Assembly (NCBI GenBank): GCA_021789795.1
Contig: JAJYJA010000135.1
Coordinates: 1-6,637 of the forward strand
Length of the DNA stretch: 6,637 nucleotides
Direction of reading: 5' to 3'
Origin: Deltaproteobacteria bacterium
GTDB taxonomy: Bacteria > Desulfobacterota > Desulfobulbia > Desulfobulbales > VMSU01
Positions 4,554-6,637 of this stretch are shown piece by piece (the first letter of the stretch is position 1; each line of letters begins with the position of its first letter). The notes beneath the pieces are model-generated. The model saw only the letters and a program-made list of their open reading frames with translations. It did not search any database and was not told the DNA's origin. The translations under genes were made by a program, and so were the position numbers.

Positions 4554-4710
4554 GCTTTACTCGTCGCGGCAGATCATCAATGTGCTAACCCGCCAGGGCT
4601 TCAAGGAGATTTCTCAGCCCGTAGGATGGGCGAAGCCCATCATCATTGCCAGGGGCCTGCCGGTGGGCTTCGCCCACCCTACTTCTACCTCCTCGCTGCC
4701 CTGGCCATAA
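4546..4710 (+). pseudogene. hicA: hicA toxin truncated at a REP-like repeat
   Basis: From GTG 4546 the frame reads VPKLYSSRQIINVLTRQGFK then EISQ, which is the N-terminal half of the HicA double-stranded-RNA-binding-like fold (residues 1-24). In HicA the next residues are the K-G-S-H-x-K motif with the catalytic His; here the homology ends exactly where repeat copy 3 begins (about 4618-4621). The frame then runs through the repeat with unrelated residues and stops at 4708-4710, inside the 3' end of htpG on the other strand. The catalytic His and the C-terminal half are missing, so the product cannot be an active toxin. The rest of hicA is not found on the other side of the repeat, so sequence was lost and not merely interrupted. 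Confidence 0.85.
4621..4682. repeat. REP/BIME-like repeat, copy 3
   Basis: Arms at 4621-4641 and 4662-4682 are inverted copies of each other matching at 19 of 21 positions, separated by 20 bp; each folds into a 7-bp hairpin (GATGGGC-GAA-GCCCATC and GGTGGGC-TTC-GCCCACC). It is the most regular copy. It replaces the 3' part of hicA and ends 2 bp before the htpG stop codon. Standing between converging genes, its hairpins may also shape transcript 3' ends, though no T-run follows. Confidence 0.88.
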
Positions 4711-6550
4711 TCTGGTAGTTTCTCTCCACCATCAGGCGCGGCTCGGTCATCAGGCCGGCCTGCATCAGGGCGTTGTCGCAAATCTGCTCGACGATCAGGC
4801 GGGCCAGGGGTTCGTCCTTCACCCGCAGCTCGGCCAGGTCTTTTATCAACTGGTGGCCGGTGTTGATCTCCAGGTTCTTGGGGCCGAAATCCTTCATCCC
4901 CTCGGGGCTTGAGGCCCGCATGACCCGTTCCATGGAGGCGGTCATGAAGCCGTCCGGGTTGACGATGATCGCCGGGCTGTCCACCAGGCGCTTGGACTCG
5001 CCCACCTCCTTCACCCTTTCCCCCAACACCTCCTTCATCCACTTGGCAAGCGAGCTGGCCACCGGGGCCTCTAGCCGGTTTGCGGCCTCCTCGGCCGCCG
5101 CCTCCTTATCCTCGGGCAGCTTTAAGTCGGCGCGGTCGGCGGAGACGAGCTTCTGGCCCTCGAACTCGGAGAGGTGGCTGAAGACGAAGTCGTCGATCGG
5201 CTCCAGGGTGTAGATCACCTCGATGCCGCGCTTCTTGAAGGCGTCGAGGTAGGGCCCGGACTCGATGGCCAGGCGGCTCTGGCCGTTGATGTAGTAGATC
5301 TCCGTCTGGCCCTCCTGCATCCGGCCGGCGTAATCGGCGAGCGAAACCAGCGCGCCCGGCTCCGAGGCCGAGGACTCAAAGCGCAAGAGCCGGGCGAGCG
5401 CCTCCCGGTGGGTGAAGTCGGTGGTGGCCCCCTCCTTCAGGTAGAAGCCGAAGGCCTTCCAGAATTCCAGGTAGGCCTCGGGGCGGTTCTTGGCCTGCTC
5501 CTCCAGGAATTTCAGGAAGCGGCTGGCGACCACCTTGTTGATCTTGGCGACCAGGGAGTTGTCCTGCAGGGCCTGGCGGGAGATGTTTAACGGCAGGTCT
5601 TCGGCGTCGATCACCCCCCGCAGGAAACGCAGCCACTCGGGGAGGATCTTGTCGCTGTGGCTTGCGATCAGCACCTTCTGGCAGTAGAGGTTGACCCCTG
5701 GCTCCAGGCGGCCAAAGCCCAGGCGCTCGAAGTTCTCCTTGGGCACGAAGAGCAGGGCGTGGATGGCGAGCGGGGCGTCCGCCGAGAAGTGCAGGCGCAG
5801 GAGGGGCTCGTCGTAGGCGTTGGCCACGAACTTGTAGAAGTCGGTGTACTCCTCGTCCTTGATCTCGGCGGGGCTCTTGGCCCACAGGGCCTGGACGGTG
5901 TTCACCGTCTCGCCCGCCAGCTTGATCGGGAAGGGCACGAAGCTTGAGTACTGCTTGACGATCCGCTTGATGGTCTCTTGGTTGGCGTAGTCCTTGGCCG
6001 CCTCGGTGAGTTCGAGGATCAGCTTGGTGCCCCGGTGCAGGCCGGGGCAGGGGGCGACGGTGTAGGAGCCGGCGCCGTCCGATGACCACTCGTGGCCGGG
6101 GTCGCCGGGCTGGTAGGAGCGGGACTGCACCCGCACCCTTTTCGCCACCATGAAGGCGGCGTAGAAGCCCACCCCGAACTGGCCGATGATGTTTACCTCC
6201 TTGCCCGCCCCCTGGTCGAGGCCGGAGAGGAAGGTCTTGGAGCCGGAGTGGGCGATGGTGCCCAGATTCTTGATCAGCTCCTCCCTGGTCATGCCCACCC
6301 CGGTGTCGAGGATGGTGAGGGTGTGCTCCTTCTCCGCGACCGTGATGTTGATCGTAAGCGGCGCCTCCCGGTCGAAGACCTCCTGCTCCTGGAGCTTTAA
6401 ATGGCGCATCTTCTCCAGGGCGTCGGCGGCGTTGGAGATCAGCTCCCGGAGGAAGATGTCCTTTTCGGTGTAGAGGGAGTGGATGACGATGTCGAGCAGC
6501 TTCTTGGTCTCGGATTGGAACTCCAGGGTCTCGGTAGTTGCAGTTGTCAT
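4685..6550 (-). CDS. htpG: Hsp90-family molecular chaperone HtpG
   Basis: The 621-residue protein has a normal length for HtpG and all main motifs. The N-terminal GHKL ATPase domain has ETLEFQSETKKLLDIVIHSLY (8-27, one substitution aside), RELISNAADALEK (35-47) with catalytic E36 and N40, DTGVGM (82-87), GTIAHSGSKTF (97-107) and the lid loop GQFGVGF (123-129). The middle domain holds NISRQALQDN with R325, equivalent to the ATP-contacting Arg. The C-terminal dimerisation domain ends NALMQAGLMTEPRLMVERNY. It is a cytosolic ATP-dependent chaperone for stress-denatured and client proteins. ATG 6550 is preceded by GAGG 6 nt upstream. It is transcribed alone and converges on the TA remnants; its stop lies 2 bp from repeat copy 3, so the repeat did not damage it. 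Confidence 0.97.
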   Translation of the reverse strand: MTTATTETLEFQSETKKLLDIVIHSLYTEKDIFLRELISNAADALEKMRHLKLQEQEVFDREAPLTINITVAEKEHTLTILDTGVGMTREELIKNLGTIAHSGSKTFLSGLDQGAGKEVNIIGQFGVGFYAAFMVAKRVRVQSRSYQPGDPGHEWSSDGAGSYTVAPCPGLHRGTKLILELTEAAKDYANQETIKRIVKQYSSFVPFPIKLAGETVNTVQALWAKSPAEIKDEEYTDFYKFVANAYDEPLLRLHFSADAPLAIHALLFVPKENFERLGFGRLEPGVNLYCQKVLIASHSDKILPEWLRFLRGVIDAEDLPLNISRQALQDNSLVAKINKVVASRFLKFLEEQAKNRPEAYLEFWKAFGFYLKEGATTDFTHREALARLLRFESSASEPGALVSLADYAGRMQEGQTEIYYINGQSRLAIESGPYLDAFKKRGIEVIYTLEPIDDFVFSHLSEFEGQKLVSADRADLKLPEDKEAAAEEAANRLEAPVASSLAKWMKEVLGERVKEVGESKRLVDSPAIIVNPDGFMTASMERVMRASSPEGMKDFGPKNLEINTGHQLIKDLAELRVKDEPLARLIVEQICDNALMQAGLMTEPRLMVERNYQIMARAARR

Positions 6551-6604
6551 TTGCCACCTCGGCTTGATTCGGTTAAAAGATGAGGGAATGAGAAGTTGGG
6601 GCGC

Positions 6605-6632
6605 ATCATAATCATCAACAGCGTCCTGTCAA
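6605..6632 (-). promoter_or_regulatory. Sigma70-type promoter of htpG
   Basis: Read on the - strand, TTGACA (6632-6627) and TATGAT (6610-6605, 5 of 6 consensus bases) are separated by 16 bp. The RNA start should be near 6598, giving a ~48-nt leader. No good sigma32 consensus (CTTGAAA and CCCCAT at heat-shock spacing) and no CIRCE element is visible, so heat induction is not evident from sequence. Confidence 0.75.
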
Positions 6633-6637
6633 GGCGG

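Noticed and set aside
4181..4588. 135-codon plus-strand frame across repeat copy 2 and hicB
   Set aside because: It starts inside the repeat and runs out of frame through the RelB stub and hicB; the residues match nothing.
3147..4682. Repeats considered as a CRISPR array or attachment sites
   Set aside because: Only three copies, unevenly spaced with genes between, each palindromic with GTAG ends: REP/BIME type, not CRISPR; no integrase or tRNA nearby supports att sites.
5376..6557. 393-codon minus-strand frame overlapping htpG
   Set aside because: Arg/Pro/Gly-rich frame-shifted shadow of htpG with no recognisable domain.
6551..6637. Sigma32 heat-shock promoter or CIRCE element before htpG
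   Set aside because: The GCCCC downstream of TTGACA is too far for sigma32 spacing and no CIRCE repeat is present; the sigma70 match is better.

Overview
The window comes from a GC-rich Gram-negative bacterium: it carries an outer-membrane porin with a signal peptide and a C-terminal Phe, and a bacterial Hsp90 (HtpG). The style of the porin and the mix of toxin-antitoxin (TA) families fit a Desulfobacterota or other proteobacterial chromosome, but this placement is only a hint. No replication, transfer or transposase gene is visible.

Layout. (1) Positions 1-353 (+): C-terminal end of a probable polysaccharide-biosynthesis NDP-sugar epimerase/dehydratase. Its reading frame lacks a stop at the expected place and runs on over an antisense gene. 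(2) 135-1138 (-): an orphan HI1420-type (HigA-like) antitoxin, then a DUF4258 protein and a YgiT/MqsA-type zinc-finger protein joined by an ATGA overlap, which is probably a TA pair. (3) 1139-3140 (+): a regulatory region with a palindrome, a sigma70-like promoter and a long GC-rich structured leader, then a 477-aa porin and a strong intrinsic terminator. (4) 3147-4682: three copies of a GTAG-ended double-hairpin repeat (REP/BIME type) enclosing TA genes and remnants: a HicB-type ribbon-helix-helix antitoxin without a start codon, an intact higBA operon, the N-terminal stub of a RelB/DinJ antitoxin, an intact short hicB, and a hicA cut off at the border of the third repeat. (5) 4685-6550 (-): full-length htpG with a good sigma70-type promoter at the right edge.

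How it fits together. The housekeeping genes (porin, htpG, sugar-nucleotide enzyme) are separated by intergenic zones that have collected at least six TA-derived loci. Only higBA and the DUF4258/zinc-finger pair look complete. The others have lost the toxin, the start codon or most of the reading frame. The REP-like elements lie exactly at several breakpoints, notably hicA. higB has no ribosome-binding site, and its promoter is placed so that the mRNA would be leaderless, with a candidate HigA operator between the -35 and -10 boxes. I see no CRISPR array, rRNA, tRNA or prophage genes.
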